DNA of 62,061 nucleotides from Calditrichota bacterium (GTDB lineage Bacteria > Calditrichota > Calditrichia > RBG-13-44-9 > J042): positions 1-62,061 of the forward strand of contig JAADJD010000032.1 of NCBI GenBank assembly GCA_013150955.1, in the 5' to 3' direction. Each line of letters begins with the position of its first letter. The stretch's first letter is position 1. A program made the translations under genes and the position numbers. The notes under the pieces were generated by a model. The model did no database searches and had not been told where the DNA came from. It was given only the letters and a program-made list of their open reading frames with translations. Of the stretch, positions 25,272 to 33,986 are shown piece after piece.

Positions 25272-26456
25272 TCAAATATCAAACCGATAGAACAGACGCA
25301 GCAGGGCCCGTAAATCGTTGCGAAAGTATGTGTTCAGGCTCTGCTGCAAATCGGCGTCCAGCTGCAATTTTGGGCCATGGCGATAGGTCAATCCCAGCGA
25401 ATAAGCGGTGGCCTCCTCGCCAATGGCAACGGTGTGCCGCTGGAAATTGTAATAGCTGCTGTGCGCACGAAGGGTAAATCGGGAGGTGAGCGGATAGCGG
25501 ACGTCTCCATAAACGCCCAGATTCTGTCCACCAAATCCGTTTTGCAGGATAATGCCCACGTGACCCCACTGCTGGGAGCATCCCAGAATCCATTGATTGG
25601 TGATGTCGGAATCGTACCAGGTTCGCAGATATTGCAGGGAAAAAAGCCATTGATGCCAGCGGTATCCCACACTGCTGCGGAGCTGATCAAATCCCCGAAT
25701 CTGGAAGATTTGAAAATAGGAATCCTCCCGTATGCGGGGCTTCTGATGATTCCATTCCACCATCACCTGCCAGGGTTCCCGGTAATAGCCCATCAGATGA
25801 CGGAACAGCTGCACACTTTTGCCGGGGATGTTGTATTCCAGATTGGTATGATACAGCAGGTACCGGCTCAAACGACCGCTAATCCCCACTCCCGCCAGTT
25901 GATGCAGCAATTGACGCCCTTTTTGTTGATGAAGAATGCTGGCCGTTATGCGCAGCCGGGAAGACCCGGCCCAGTTCAGATAGACCCCGTAAGCCATCCC
26001 CTCGGTGGATGCATTCCAGCGCCATTGCCGATCAAAGGGAGCCCGGCTCCCCAGCAGAAACCGCAGGTTCAGGGAACCGGCGGACTGCCAGGTAACTTGC
26101 AGGGCATCGAAGGTGCCATTCCATACACCGGCGTATAGAAACTGTCGTCCCAGGCGCAGTGTTAGCCGACGATCCGTCCGCTGCCACTGAAGATACAGGT
26201 GATAAAACCGGTCCTCCCAGCGAGGCGCCGGTCCCCGATAAGCAAACCGCAAGTAGCCACGGGTTGAAAATCCGGGAAGCGCATTACTGCGCAGTTGGAA
26301 TTGGAGGACTTGATAAAAATCGGTCAACGATTCCTGATCAGGTGGTTGCCACCGGTACACCATGGATTGCAGGCTTCCCTGAAGGTGCACCTGAGCAGAA
26401 AGAGAAAAAATGAAGATCAAAACCAGAGGTAAACCCTTTTTGATGAGCGTTCTCAT
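25272..26456 (-). CDS. Outer-membrane beta-barrel, porin of a cytochrome conduit
   Basis: A 394-residue exported protein (signal peptide MRTLIKKGLPLVLIFIFSLSAQ). After it the sequence alternates polar and aromatic residues in strands bordered by Trp/Tyr throughout (LYLQWQRTDRRLTLRLGRQ, VYLNWAGSSRLRITASILH, WHQWLFSLQYLRTWY) and ends with LLRLFYRFDI, a terminal strand with aromatic residues near the C-terminus. This is the signature of a barrel of about 16-20 strands. It is the first gene of a unit with two multihaem cytochromes, matching the porin/periplasmic/outer cytochrome organisation known from Geobacter and Shewanella, though sequence similarity to OmbB or MtrB cannot be judged by eye. 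Confidence 0.8.
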   Translation of the reverse strand: MRTLIKKGLPLVLIFIFSLSAQVHLQGSLQSMVYRWQPPDQESLTDFYQVLQFQLRSNALPGFSTRGYLRFAYRGPAPRWEDRFYHLYLQWQRTDRRLTLRLGRQFLYAGVWNGTFDALQVTWQSAGSLNLRFLLGSRAPFDRQWRWNASTEGMAYGVYLNWAGSSRLRITASILHQQKGRQLLHQLAGVGISGRLSRYLLYHTNLEYNIPGKSVQLFRHLMGYYREPWQVMVEWNHQKPRIREDSYFQIFQIRGFDQLRSSVGYRWHQWLFSLQYLRTWYDSDITNQWILGCSQQWGHVGIILQNGFGGQNLGVYGDVRYPLTSRFTLRAHSSYYNFQRHTVAIGEEATAYSLGLTYRHGPKLQLDADLQQSLNTYFRNDLRALLRLFYRFDI

Positions 26457-26835
26457 GACAAAGATCCCGTTTTTGGTGAAAACGGTTCAATCGGTAAGGG
26501 ATCGACTCATCCGCCGGCCATCTTCCGAAGGCCATTCCGGGTCGACGCCCGACACCGATCCCAGATGCAGGCAAAGTCCAAAGCACTTCACAATAATAAT
26601 ATTTGACTTTGAAAACATTCATAAAAAATATCCGGAAGCCATCGGTGCCACTGCAGGTCATTCGTTCACCGGATTTGTTTATCGTTTAAATGCCTGTATG
26701 CGATTGTTGTCGATTTCGGGACCGTGCTCCGGAAGCAATTTTCCGCAGCTTTCTGCTGGACATCCGCCAATCGGGTCGAGAAAAAGGAAATTTTTTGCCA
26801 TGTGAAGGTTTCCGGATGCATTTCTCCATCTTCAA
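26457..26835. promoter_or_regulatory. Upstream region of the porin-cytochrome operon
   Basis: 380 bases without a convincing gene. It contains the promoter of the leftward operon. A half-site TTCACA (26588-26593) next to AT-rich DNA (AATAATAATATTTGA) resembles one half of the TTCACATGTGAA dyad seen upstream of the Crp/Fnr gene at 29.3 kb. The regulatory link is a guess. Confidence 0.3.
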
Positions 26836-27011
26836 CCCAGATTAAGCAATAGCCTACGAATGACACGAATTAACACGAATAAAACCAATAAAATACATTG
26901 GATTGTGTCCGGATGAAAATGTGTTGAAAATGTGTTCCAGGGTTTATTCGCGATTTTGTAGATATTTTTTGGTTTCATTCGCGTGATTCGTGGTTTATTA
27001 CATAATTTGGG
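26836..27011. repeat. MITE-like element, copy 7
   Basis: Left end CCCAGATTAAGCAATAG, right end ACATAATTTGGG, with the exact flanking repeat TTCAA (26831-26835, 27012-27016). An internal short duplication (GAAAATGTGTT twice) makes this copy 176 bp. It ends 21 bases from the stop of the Crp/Fnr gene. Confidence 0.85.
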
Positions 27012-27031
27012 TTCAATGCATTCAATGGACG

Positions 27032-27730
27032 CTACTTGCGGGCAATCTCTGCCAGCTTTTCGGGATCCAGGATTTTCAACCGTTTGCGATCGAATTCAAT
27101 GATGCCCTTGTTGCGAAATTCCGCCAGCAGCCGGTACACGGTGTAGCGATTGGAGTGGATGAAATTGGCCAGATCCTTGCGTCCCACCCGAATGTTGATA
27201 TTTCCATCCGCATCCACGCCAAAGGTGGACTGAAGGTACAGAATGGTTTCCGCCAGCCGCTGGGCCATTTTCTTGGAAGTGACTTCCACGATGCGTTCGT
27301 CAATTTCTTCCAGGTGGTAGATGATTTGTTTCATCAGTTTGATGATCAGATCCGGGTGCTTGCGGAATAGGCGCAACAGGTCTGATTTGCTCAGAAAATA
27401 CCCGGCCGTTGGTTCCAGGGCAATCGCCGTTTTGTCAAATTTTTGAAATCCGAGTAAGCAGCGTAGCCCAATTACCTCCCCATTCCCCGCAAACGCCACA
27501 ATGCGTTCCCGCTGATGAGGATTCCCTTTAATTAATTTGACCTTCCCCCGACAAATGCAAAAAATATCTTCCGCAGGTTCCCCTTCGCGGAAGATCACCT
27601 CTCCCCCGCGAAATTGTCGATAGCGTGCCCGCTGTTCCAGGGCACCCATCTCATCGGCGGGGCAGGTGGCAAACAACGGCAGGGTACGCAATGAAGGTGG
27701 TGTATGATTACTCTGAAGTTGACTTTCCAT
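27032..27730 (-). CDS. Crp/Fnr-family regulator 1
   Basis: A 232-residue protein. The cyclic-nucleotide-binding fold is at about residues 18-140 (FRGGEVIFREGEPAEDIFCICRGKVKL; VIGLRCLLG). It is followed by the long dimerisation helix (IYHLEEIDERIVEVTSKKMAQRLAE) and a Crp-type helix-turn-helix (RVGRKDLANFIHSNRYTVYRLL). Cysteines (CPAD, ICIC region, RCLLG) are not in the classical Fnr iron-sulfur spacing. It has its own promoter region and no partner gene downstream. Its closeness to the cytochrome operons suggests, but does not prove, control of respiration. Confidence 0.92.
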   Translation of the reverse strand: MESQLQSNHTPPSLRTLPLFATCPADEMGALEQRARYRQFRGGEVIFREGEPAEDIFCICRGKVKLIKGNPHQRERIVAFAGNGEVIGLRCLLGFQKFDKTAIALEPTAGYFLSKSDLLRLFRKHPDLIIKLMKQIIYHLEEIDERIVEVTSKKMAQRLAETILYLQSTFGVDADGNINIRVGRKDLANFIHSNRYTVYRLLAEFRNKGIIEFDRKRLKILDPEKLAEIARK

Positions 27731-27944
27731 GCTTCATCTGGGTGTTCGTTTAAAATGTCCATAACAAATTTTCAAACAAGGATGTCTTAAATGCAATGAT
27801 ATTAATCAGCCGAAATTATGACATTTGACATATTTTATGGAGCAATACTGTCGCTCGATTTTTTCAGAGTCGGCAGGTTCCTTCTGTATCCCGCAAAGCA
27901 GAAAACGGAGGCCTGTTTATTTACCGGTGCGCATCGTTCCAATA

Positions 27945-28580
27945 TGATCAGGGCAGGCGCAGGCTTCATGCCTGCGCATTCCAAAGTAACCCGACTCTCC
28001 CGAGTCGGTCGTCCCGCAAGGCGGGACGTGTATTGATCATTGCCCACTGCCAATTGCCTACTGAATTGTAGCCCGACTCTCCAGAGTCGGTCGTCCCGCG
28101 AAGCGGGACGTATGTTGATCATCACGTTTGTTTGGTTGCGTATACGCACAGGCATATCGCCTGCGTTTGCCAGATTCTGGGTGGGTATACCCATAAACGG
28201 TAAGCATTTCGTTTTGGGAAGATGAATCCGTTTTAACAGGCGGTGGCATAACCGCGGGCATAAAGCCCGCGGCTACCCTTGCCCACTGTCTACTGCCAAC
28301 TGCCTACTGAACTGTAGCTCGACTCTCCAGAGTCGGTCGTCCCGCAAGGCGGGACGTGTATTGATCATTGCCCACTGCCAATTGCCTACTGGAAAATGGG
28401 CGTAAAGCCCGCGGCTACCCTTGCCTACTGCCTACTGCCAACTGCACACTGAACTGTAGCCCGACTCTCCAGAGTCGGTCGTCCCGCAAAGCGGGACGTG
28501 TATTGATCATTGCCCACTGCCAATTGCTAACTGCAAACTGCACACTGCCAACTGGACCAACGCCTGCGGCTACCAGGACC
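27945..28580. repeat. Block of double-hairpin (REP-like) repeats
   Basis: Four copies of a module (near 27988, 28068, 28316 and 28456). Each is made of GTAGCCCGACTCTCC-AGAGTCGG, a palindrome, followed by GTCCCGCAAGGCGGGAC, a second palindrome. Then come GTATTGATCATTGCC and a run of YACTGCC heptamers. Between them are further hairpins such as CCGCGGGC-ATAAA-GCCCGCGG (28252-28272) and GCAGGC/GCCTGC around 27950-27980. The whole 890-base gap between the two Crp/Fnr genes contains no plausible gene. One more copy is at 48.74 kb. Confidence 0.85.
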
Positions 28581-28630
28581 AAGATAAATTACCGGGGAAT
28601 CAGACTGAATGGATGGTAAAAGACGGGCAC

Positions 28631-29341
28631 CTATTTATACACATTCCCGATGCGGATTAATTCATTCACATCCAGCAATTTGATTTTTTTACCTTCCAGG
28701 GCAATGATATTCTGTTCCTTGAATTCGCTTAACAACCGGATGACCGTCTCCGTGGCGGTTCCCACAATGTTGGCCAGATCTTCGCGGGTCAGATTGATGT
28801 TCAACGTCTGCTTGTCGGAGTTGGTCCCGTACTTCTGTTTCAGCAACAGCAGAACCGTGGCCAGTCGCTCCCGCACCGATTTCTGAGCCAGATCCAGCAT
28901 GTAGCGTTCGGCCGTCTCCAGCTCTTCGCACAAAATTTTCATTAGTTGCAGGGAAAATTCCATGTTCCGCTGAAGCACGCTGAAAAAGTCTTCCTTCGGG
29001 ATGAAGCAGACTGCGCTGTCCTCCAGCGCCTCCGCCGACGCTTTGTAGTGCGAACCACTGATCAGCGAGCGGAAACCGAAGAAATCACCATCCCCCACCA
29101 GACGCACAATCTGTTCCTTGCCGTTGTTGCCCAGTTTATAAATCTTGGCCTTTCCCTTGTGCATGCAAAAAATTCCCAGCGGATAATCCCCTTCGAAAAA
29201 GATGGTCTCCCCTTTTCGGTAAAATCGGCATCCCCGCAAACGGGACAGGCGCTGAAGGTCTTCGGTGGAGAGGTATTTGAAAATGGATTTCAGGCGTGTT
29301 CCGCAGGTTTCGCACTCCGGTGCAAATCGTCGCTGAGGCAT
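28631..29341 (-). CDS. Crp/Fnr-family regulator 2 with N-terminal CxxC
   Basis: A 236-residue protein. It begins with CETCGTRLKSIF, the N-terminal Cys-pair layout common in Fnr-like regulators of the Bacteroidota side. It then has a cNMP-binding fold (FYRKGETIFFEGDYPLGIFCMHKGKAKIYKL), a long helix and a Crp-type helix-turn-helix (NLTREDLANIVGTATETVIRLLSEF). Further cysteines (GCRFY, CMHKG, VCFIP) could complete an iron-sulfur or redox site. A dyad TTCACATGTGAA lies 21 bases upstream of the start, consistent with autoregulation. It is divergent from the EVE-domain gene. The effector is not determinable by reading. Confidence 0.92.
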   Translation of the reverse strand: MPQRRFAPECETCGTRLKSIFKYLSTEDLQRLSRLRGCRFYRKGETIFFEGDYPLGIFCMHKGKAKIYKLGNNGKEQIVRLVGDGDFFGFRSLISGSHYKASAEALEDSAVCFIPKEDFFSVLQRNMEFSLQLMKILCEELETAERYMLDLAQKSVRERLATVLLLLKQKYGTNSDKQTLNINLTREDLANIVGTATETVIRLLSEFKEQNIIALEGKKIKLLDVNELIRIGNVYK

Positions 29342-29361
29342 GGCTGCCTTCCTTCTACATA

Positions 29362-29373
29362 TTCACATGTGAA
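29362..29373. promoter_or_regulatory. Palindromic operator candidate TTCACATGTGAA
   Basis: Perfect 12-bp dyad in the 127-bp divergent gap between the Crp/Fnr gene and the EVE gene, with TTGTGAG and TTGTTCACAAT-like half-sites nearby (29393, 29433). TGTGA/TCACA half-sites are the classical Crp recognition bases. Confidence 0.5.
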
Positions 29374-29468
29374 ATTATTATATTGTGAGAAAAAAATCCA
29401 GTTAATTTAAATGTTCTGGTGAGATTGTTCACAATTTCAACGTTGTCAAATTAAACAGGAGGTTCATC

Positions 29469-29942
29469 ATGAGGTACTGGTTATTGAAATCGGAGCCGGA
29501 GACGTATTCCTGGACGGATTTAAAATCCCAGCCCAATCAAACCGATATCTGGGATGGGGTTCGAAATTACCAGGCCCGCAACTTTCTGCGGGATATGCGC
29601 ATAAATGATCTGGCGTTTTTCTACCACAGCGTCGTTCGTCCACAGGCGATCGTGGGCATTGTCCGCATCGTTCGCGAAGCCTACCCCGATCCCACCCAGT
29701 TTGATCCCCAAAGTCCCTATTACGATCCCAAATCCGATCCCGACCAACCACGGTGGGTGGCAGTGGATGTGCAGGCGGTGCAAGATGTTTTACCCCCGAT
29801 CACCCGCGATGAACTAAAATCCATACCGGAACTGGAAGACATGCCGCTGCTGCGAAAAGGAAATCGCCTGTCCGTACAACCGGTAACCCCACAGCAATGG
29901 CAACGGATTCTGGCTCTGCGGAACATTCCCGAACTGAGTTAG
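29469..29942 (+). CDS. EVE-domain protein
   Basis: A 157-residue single-domain protein of the EVE (PUA-like) family. It starts MRYWLLKSEPETYSW and contains WDGVRNYQARNFLRDMRINDLAFFYHS, GIVRIVREAYPD, WVAVDVQAV and LLRKGNRLSVQPVT, in the order of human THYN1 and bacterial homologues. The fold has an aromatic-lined pocket that binds modified bases, and members are linked to DNA or RNA modification recognition. AGGAGG stands before ATG 29469. No restriction or modification gene is adjacent. Confidence 0.94.
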   Translation: MRYWLLKSEPETYSWTDLKSQPNQTDIWDGVRNYQARNFLRDMRINDLAFFYHSVVRPQAIVGIVRIVREAYPDPTQFDPQSPYYDPKSDPDQPRWVAVDVQAVQDVLPPITRDELKSIPELEDMPLLRKGNRLSVQPVTPQQWQRILALRNIPELS

Positions 29943-29993
29943 TTTCGAATGTCCCCATGTAGCCGGACTCCGGTCCGAGGTTGGTGCAATGAA

Positions 29994-30148
29994 CCCAGAT
30001 TATGCATTAGCCTACGAATGACACGAATTAACACAAATAAAATACATTGGATTGTATCTGGATGAAAATGTGTACCAGGGTTTATTCGCGATTTTGTAGA
30101 TATTTTTTGATTTCATTCGTGTGATTCGCGTTTAATGCCTTATTTGGG
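29994..30148. repeat. MITE-like element, copy 8
   Basis: Left end CCCAGATTATGCATTAG, right end GCCTTATTTGGG. Flanks ATGAA and ATAAA differ at one base, perhaps a decayed target duplication. The rest of the 29943-30339 gap has no gene. Confidence 0.75.
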
Positions 30149-30339
30149 ATAAACACGATCATTTGTGCAGAAATTGAGGGAGATAGCCACAAATTCTATC
30201 CACACCCGGAAACAGGCGGGGTTTCTAAAAAGCATCTGGCAAATGGATCAAAAATTCCGTATTATTTTACCGCTATTATACGGGATTGCGATAAGGCTCT
30301 GAAATCGATTGTTCAAACAAATTATCTGGAGGAGGTCTT

Positions 30340-31998
30340 ATGAAAACCGGGATATTCTGGTTAATCATATTGCTGTTGGCGTTTGGCCTAACCTCCTGCG
30401 CCAATGAGGAGGGACAATTAAAAAAGGCCGAGGCCCAAATTGATGAATCGGATATTGCCCGCCATATATCGGTTCTGGCGTCGGATGAATTTGGTGGACG
30501 GGCACCGGCATCCGAGGGCGAGAAAAAGACCCTGGAATATCTGACCCGAGCGTTCCAGGAGATGGGATTGCAACCGGGCAATGGCGATAGCTTTCTGCAG
30601 GAAGTTCCGCTGGTGGAAATCACCGCCGATCCCAACATGACCCTGAAAATCCAGGGGAAAGGCAAACGAGCCCGCTTTAAATATCTGGATGAATTTGTGG
30701 CGGGTACGCGTCGGGTCCAGGAACGGGTTGAGGTGAAAAACTCCCAGCTGGTTTTTGTGGGATACGGCATCGTGGCCCCGGAATACGGCTGGAACGATTA
30801 TGCCGGCATCGATGTGAAGGGTAAAACGGTCATCATGCTGGTCAATGATCCCGGATATGCCACCGGAGATTCCACACTGTTTAACGGCAAGGCGATGACC
30901 TACTACGGACGCTGGACCTACAAATATGAAGAAGCGGCCCGACAGGGAGCAGCCGGGGCCATCATCATTCATGAGACCGGAGCTGCGGGATATCCCTGGG
31001 AAGTGGTGCGCAATAGCTGGTCCGGAGCCCAGTTCTACCTGCAAACCGATCACGGCAACATGGATCGTTGCGCTTTTGAAAGCTGGGTTACCCTGGATGT
31101 GGCCCGGAAAATTTTTCAGATGGCCGGAAAGGATCTGGATGCCCTCATGAAGGCGGCATCCCGGCGGGGATTCAAACCCCAACCGTTGCCCCTTTCGGTG
31201 TCGCTAACCATTAAAAACACCCTGCGCTATTCCAAATCCAACAACTTTCTCGCCCTGCTACCGGGAAGCGACCGGAAAGATGAAGTGGTGATTTACATGG
31301 CCCACTGGGATCATCTGGGCATCAATCCCACGCTGGAGGGCGATTCGATTTTGAACGGTGCACGGGATAATGCCACCGGCATTGCCGCGCTGATAGAAAT
31401 TGCGCAGGCTTTTAAAGCCCTGCCCCGTCCGCCCAGACGATCGGTGCTTTTCCTGGCTGTGGCCGCTGAGGAACAGGGCCTGCTGGGATCGGAATATTAT
31501 GCCACCCATCCGGTCTATCCGCTGAAACAAACCGTGGCCGCCATCAATATGGACGGAATGAATGTGTTTGGGCCGATGAAAGATGTTACCATCATCGGCT
31601 ACGGTTTTTCGGAGCTGGACGATTATGTGAAACAGGAAGCCAAAAAGCAGGGACGATATGTCCGACCAGATCCCGAACCGGAAAAAGGCTATTACTTCCG
31701 GTCGGATCATTTCAATTTCGCCAAACAGGGGGTACCGGCCCTGTATGCCGACCACGGAATCGACCATGTGGAGCACGGGGAAAAATGGACTCTGGAAAAA
31801 CTGGACTGGTGGATTAAGAATTTCTATCACAAACCCGGTGACGAATATGATCCTTCCTGGTGGGATCTGTCGGGCATGGTGCAGGATGTACAGTTGCTGT
31901 TCCGGGTGGGCTATCGGCTGGCCAACTCGAATCATTTCCCCAACTGGCGGGAAGGTACCGAGTTCCGGGCCAAACGCGATCAGATGATGGCCGAGTAA
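30340..31998 (+). CDS. M28-family metallopeptidase lipoprotein with PA domain
   Basis: A 552-residue protein. The signal ends in LTSC, so it is a probable lipoprotein. A protease-associated (PA) insert spans about residues 130-265 (VGYGIVAPEYGWNDYAGIDVKGKTVIMLVNDPG). The di-zinc aminopeptidase core has its ligands visible: MAHWDHLG, NGARDNATGIA, AAEEQGLLGSEY, MDGMNVFG and the final RSDHFNFAKQGVPALYADHG. It would release N-terminal amino acids from peptides in the periplasm or at the cell surface. GGAGGAGG precedes ATG 30340. A strong hairpin follows the stop. Confidence 0.93.
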   Translation: MKTGIFWLIILLLAFGLTSCANEEGQLKKAEAQIDESDIARHISVLASDEFGGRAPASEGEKKTLEYLTRAFQEMGLQPGNGDSFLQEVPLVEITADPNMTLKIQGKGKRARFKYLDEFVAGTRRVQERVEVKNSQLVFVGYGIVAPEYGWNDYAGIDVKGKTVIMLVNDPGYATGDSTLFNGKAMTYYGRWTYKYEEAARQGAAGAIIIHETGAAGYPWEVVRNSWSGAQFYLQTDHGNMDRCAFESWVTLDVARKIFQMAGKDLDALMKAASRRGFKPQPLPLSVSLTIKNTLRYSKSNNFLALLPGSDRKDEVVIYMAHWDHLGINPTLEGDSILNGARDNATGIAALIEIAQAFKALPRPPRRSVLFLAVAAEEQGLLGSEYYATHPVYPLKQTVAAINMDGMNVFGPMKDVTIIGYGFSELDDYVKQEAKKQGRYVRPDPEPEKGYYFRSDHFNFAKQGVPALYADHGIDHVEHGEKWTLEKLDWWIKNFYHKPGDEYDPSWWDLSGMVQDVQLLFRVGYRLANSNHFPNWREGTEFRAKRDQMMAE

Positions 31999-32022
31999 GC
32001 GGACTGATCTTCCGGAAAAAAT

Positions 32023-32064
32023 CTTCTTCCCCGCATTCCAGTGGAATGTGGGGAAGAAGCCTTT
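32023..32064 (+). terminator. Terminator after the M28 peptidase gene
   Basis: 17-bp stem CTTCTTCCCCGCATTCC / GGAATGTGGGGAAGAAG (32023-32039, 32043-32059; one G-T pair), loop AGT, followed by CCTTTT. The 32065-32366 stretch after it has no recognisable gene. Confidence 0.8.
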
Positions 32065-32371
32065 TCCACAAGAGGGAACCAATCACCTTTCAGAAACCGG
32101 GACAATCAATTGAGAACACCATACTGCTGGGATCCTGTTAGGGTGTGGATTCGGTCACTGTGTAGTTCCCCACGGAATGAAGCAGGTGTCCTGCAGGTTT
32201 TGGGTATTCAACTGTGAAACCATGCGGTATTTTCGATACACCACGCTGTCCCATTCCGGAAAATTGTCCAGCATGCTTCCACTTTCACGAACCAGAGGGG
32301 CGGTTTCCTGAACCAAATTTTTCACACAACGCCAATTCCACAGCCAATTGAAAATGAGGTGTTATCATAAA

Positions 32372-32705
32372 CCCGGATTATGCTTGAAACCACGAATTAC
32401 ACGAATGAACACAAATGAAATCAACAAAATCCATTGGATTATGTCGGGATAAAAATTTGTTGCGGGGTTTATCCCAGATTATGCAATAGCCTACGAATTA
32501 CACGAATGAACACAAATAAAACCAATATAATACATTGGATTGTTTCTGGATGAAAATGTGTTTCAAGGTTTATTCGCGATTTTTTGGATATTTTTTGTTT
32601 CATTCGTGTGATTCGCGGTTTATTGTATAATTTGGGTTTATTCGCGATTTTGTGGATATTTTCAGGATTCATTCGCGTGATTCGCCGTTCAACGCGTCAT
32701 TTGGA
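32372..32705. repeat. Nested MITE-like elements, copies 9 and 10
   Basis: The outer copy is split. Its left half runs from CCCGGATTATGC (32372) to GGGGTTTAT, and its right half resumes TTTATTCGCGATTTTG and ends CATTTGGA (32705). A full second copy (CCCAGATTATGC to AATTTGGG, 32473-32636) is inserted in its middle. The inserted copy has TTTAT on both sides (32468-32472, 32637-32641) and the outer copy has ATAAA on both sides (32367-32371, 32706-32710). This nesting fits transposition in two steps. Confidence 0.88.
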
Positions 32706-32727
32706 ATAAACAATAGAGGAGGTTCTT

Positions 32728-33621
32728 ATGTTGCGATCGATCATCACCAGCCTGTTCATCGGGCTGTTTATCCTGATTCATCCGGTTCACAGTCAACGGG
32801 ATTTTTCACAGGTGGAAATCAGGGCCATTCACGTGGCGGGCAATATTTACGCGCTGGAGGGCGCCGGCGGTAAAATTGGCGTTTCCGTTGGCGAAGATGG
32901 CATTCTGATTGTGGATGACCAATTCGCCCCGCTGGCCGATAAAATCCGGGCCGCGTTGAGAGAGCTGGGAGAAGGGAAATTGCGATTTATTTTGAACACC
33001 CACTGGCACGGTGACCACACCGGGGGCAATCCCGAGTTCGGCCCCGAAGTTCCCATCATTGCCCACACCAATGTGCGCAAACGGCTGATGCAGGAGCACC
33101 GACGGGGAGATCGGGTCATTCCCCCAATGAAGAAGGAAGGCCTGCCCGTGATTACGTTCGATGAATCCCTCTCCATCCACTTTAATGGCGAGGAAATTCG
33201 GGCCATTCATTTTCCCCACGGACATACCGATGGAGACCTGATCATCTTTTTCACCCAATCCAATGTGGTGCACATGGGGGATGTGATGTTTGCCGGGCGG
33301 TTCCCTTTTGTGGATCTGGACAGCGGGGGCAATGTGCAGGGTCTGATTGAAAATGTGGAAGCCATCATTCAGCAACTTCCGGCGGACGTCAAAATCATTC
33401 CCGGTCACGGCCCGATTTCCAATCTGGACGACCTGAAAGCCTATTTAACCATGCTGAAGGAAACCACAGCATACGTACGGCAACAGATGGCGACCGGGAA
33501 ATCGCTGCAAGACATTCAGAAGGCCGGTCTGCCGGAAAAGTGGAAATCCTGGAGCTGGAATTTCATTTCCACCGAACGGTGGATTGAGATAATTTACCGA
33601 AGCTATCAGGATCAATCGTAA
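32728..33621 (+). CDS. Metallo-beta-lactamase-fold hydrolase, exported
   Basis: A 297-residue protein with signal peptide (FIGLFILIHPVHSQ). The zinc-binding residues of the fold are clear: NTHWHGDHTGGN near residue 92, the later His in FPHGHTDGDLI, the Asp in HMGDVMFAG and the final His in IPGHGPIS. The layout resembles periplasmic MBL enzymes such as the SoxH and quinoprotein relay-system type rather than true beta-lactamases. The C-terminal segment (WKSWSWNFISTERWIEIIYRS) is shared with that group. AGGAGG precedes ATG 32728. The substrate is unknown. Confidence 0.9.
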   Translation: MLRSIITSLFIGLFILIHPVHSQRDFSQVEIRAIHVAGNIYALEGAGGKIGVSVGEDGILIVDDQFAPLADKIRAALRELGEGKLRFILNTHWHGDHTGGNPEFGPEVPIIAHTNVRKRLMQEHRRGDRVIPPMKKEGLPVITFDESLSIHFNGEEIRAIHFPHGHTDGDLIIFFTQSNVVHMGDVMFAGRFPFVDLDSGGNVQGLIENVEAIIQQLPADVKIIPGHGPISNLDDLKAYLTMLKETTAYVRQQMATGKSLQDIQKAGLPEKWKSWSWNFISTERWIEIIYRSYQDQS

Positions 33622-33716
33622 CGGCCTTCATCCTGTGTCCATGGATTCCGTGGGATCCGCGGCCTGGACATGAATCACAGGCATTTACGCGCGGTTAAAA
33701 CAGCAACCGGGTTTAA

Positions 33717-33985
33717 CCCGGATTATGCATTAGACCGCGAATTGCACGAATGAACACAAATAAAAATAATCCCAGATTATGCATTAGACCACGAATTGCA
33801 CGAATTAACACAAATAAAAATAATCAAATACATTAGATCAGATCTGGATGAAAATTCGTTTTTCGAGGTTTCTTCGTGATTTTATTGATGTATTTTGGTT
33901 TCATTCGCGTGATTCGTGGTTTGATGCATTATTTGAGTTTATTTGTGTCCATTCGTGTCATTCGCGGTTTAAAACACAATCTGGG
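33717..33985. repeat. Composite MITE-like element, copy 11, at a stop codon
   Basis: An outer left end (CCCGGATTATGCATTAG, 33717) is followed after 54 bases by a complete copy (CCCAGATTATGC at 33771 to GCATTATTTGAG at 33937). An extra reversed arm ending ACAATCTGGG (33985) follows. The whole composite is flanked by TTTAA (33712-33716, 33986-33990), and the right duplication contains the TAA stop of the minus-strand M20 peptidase gene. Bases 33622-33711 show no gene. Confidence 0.82.
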
Positions 33986-33986
33986 T

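Noticed and set aside
27945-28580. CRISPR array between the Crp/Fnr genes
   Set aside because: Repeats have unequal spacing, contain two palindromes each and lack constant-length unique spacers; no cas gene is near.
30276-30340. tRNA or other RNA gene in the AT-rich gaps
   Set aside because: No cloverleaf with GTTCRA-type T-loop and CCA-proximal stem was found in any intergenic region that I read.
32469-32672. Short ORFs encoding PRITRINTNK or FIRVIRGL-like peptides in many gaps
   Set aside because: They are translations of the MITE-like repeat, in different frames at different sites, with frequent stops.
32728-33621. True metallo-beta-lactamase (antibiotic resistance)
   Set aside because: The fold motif is shared by many hydrolases; the C-terminal region and context do not match B1-B3 lactamases.
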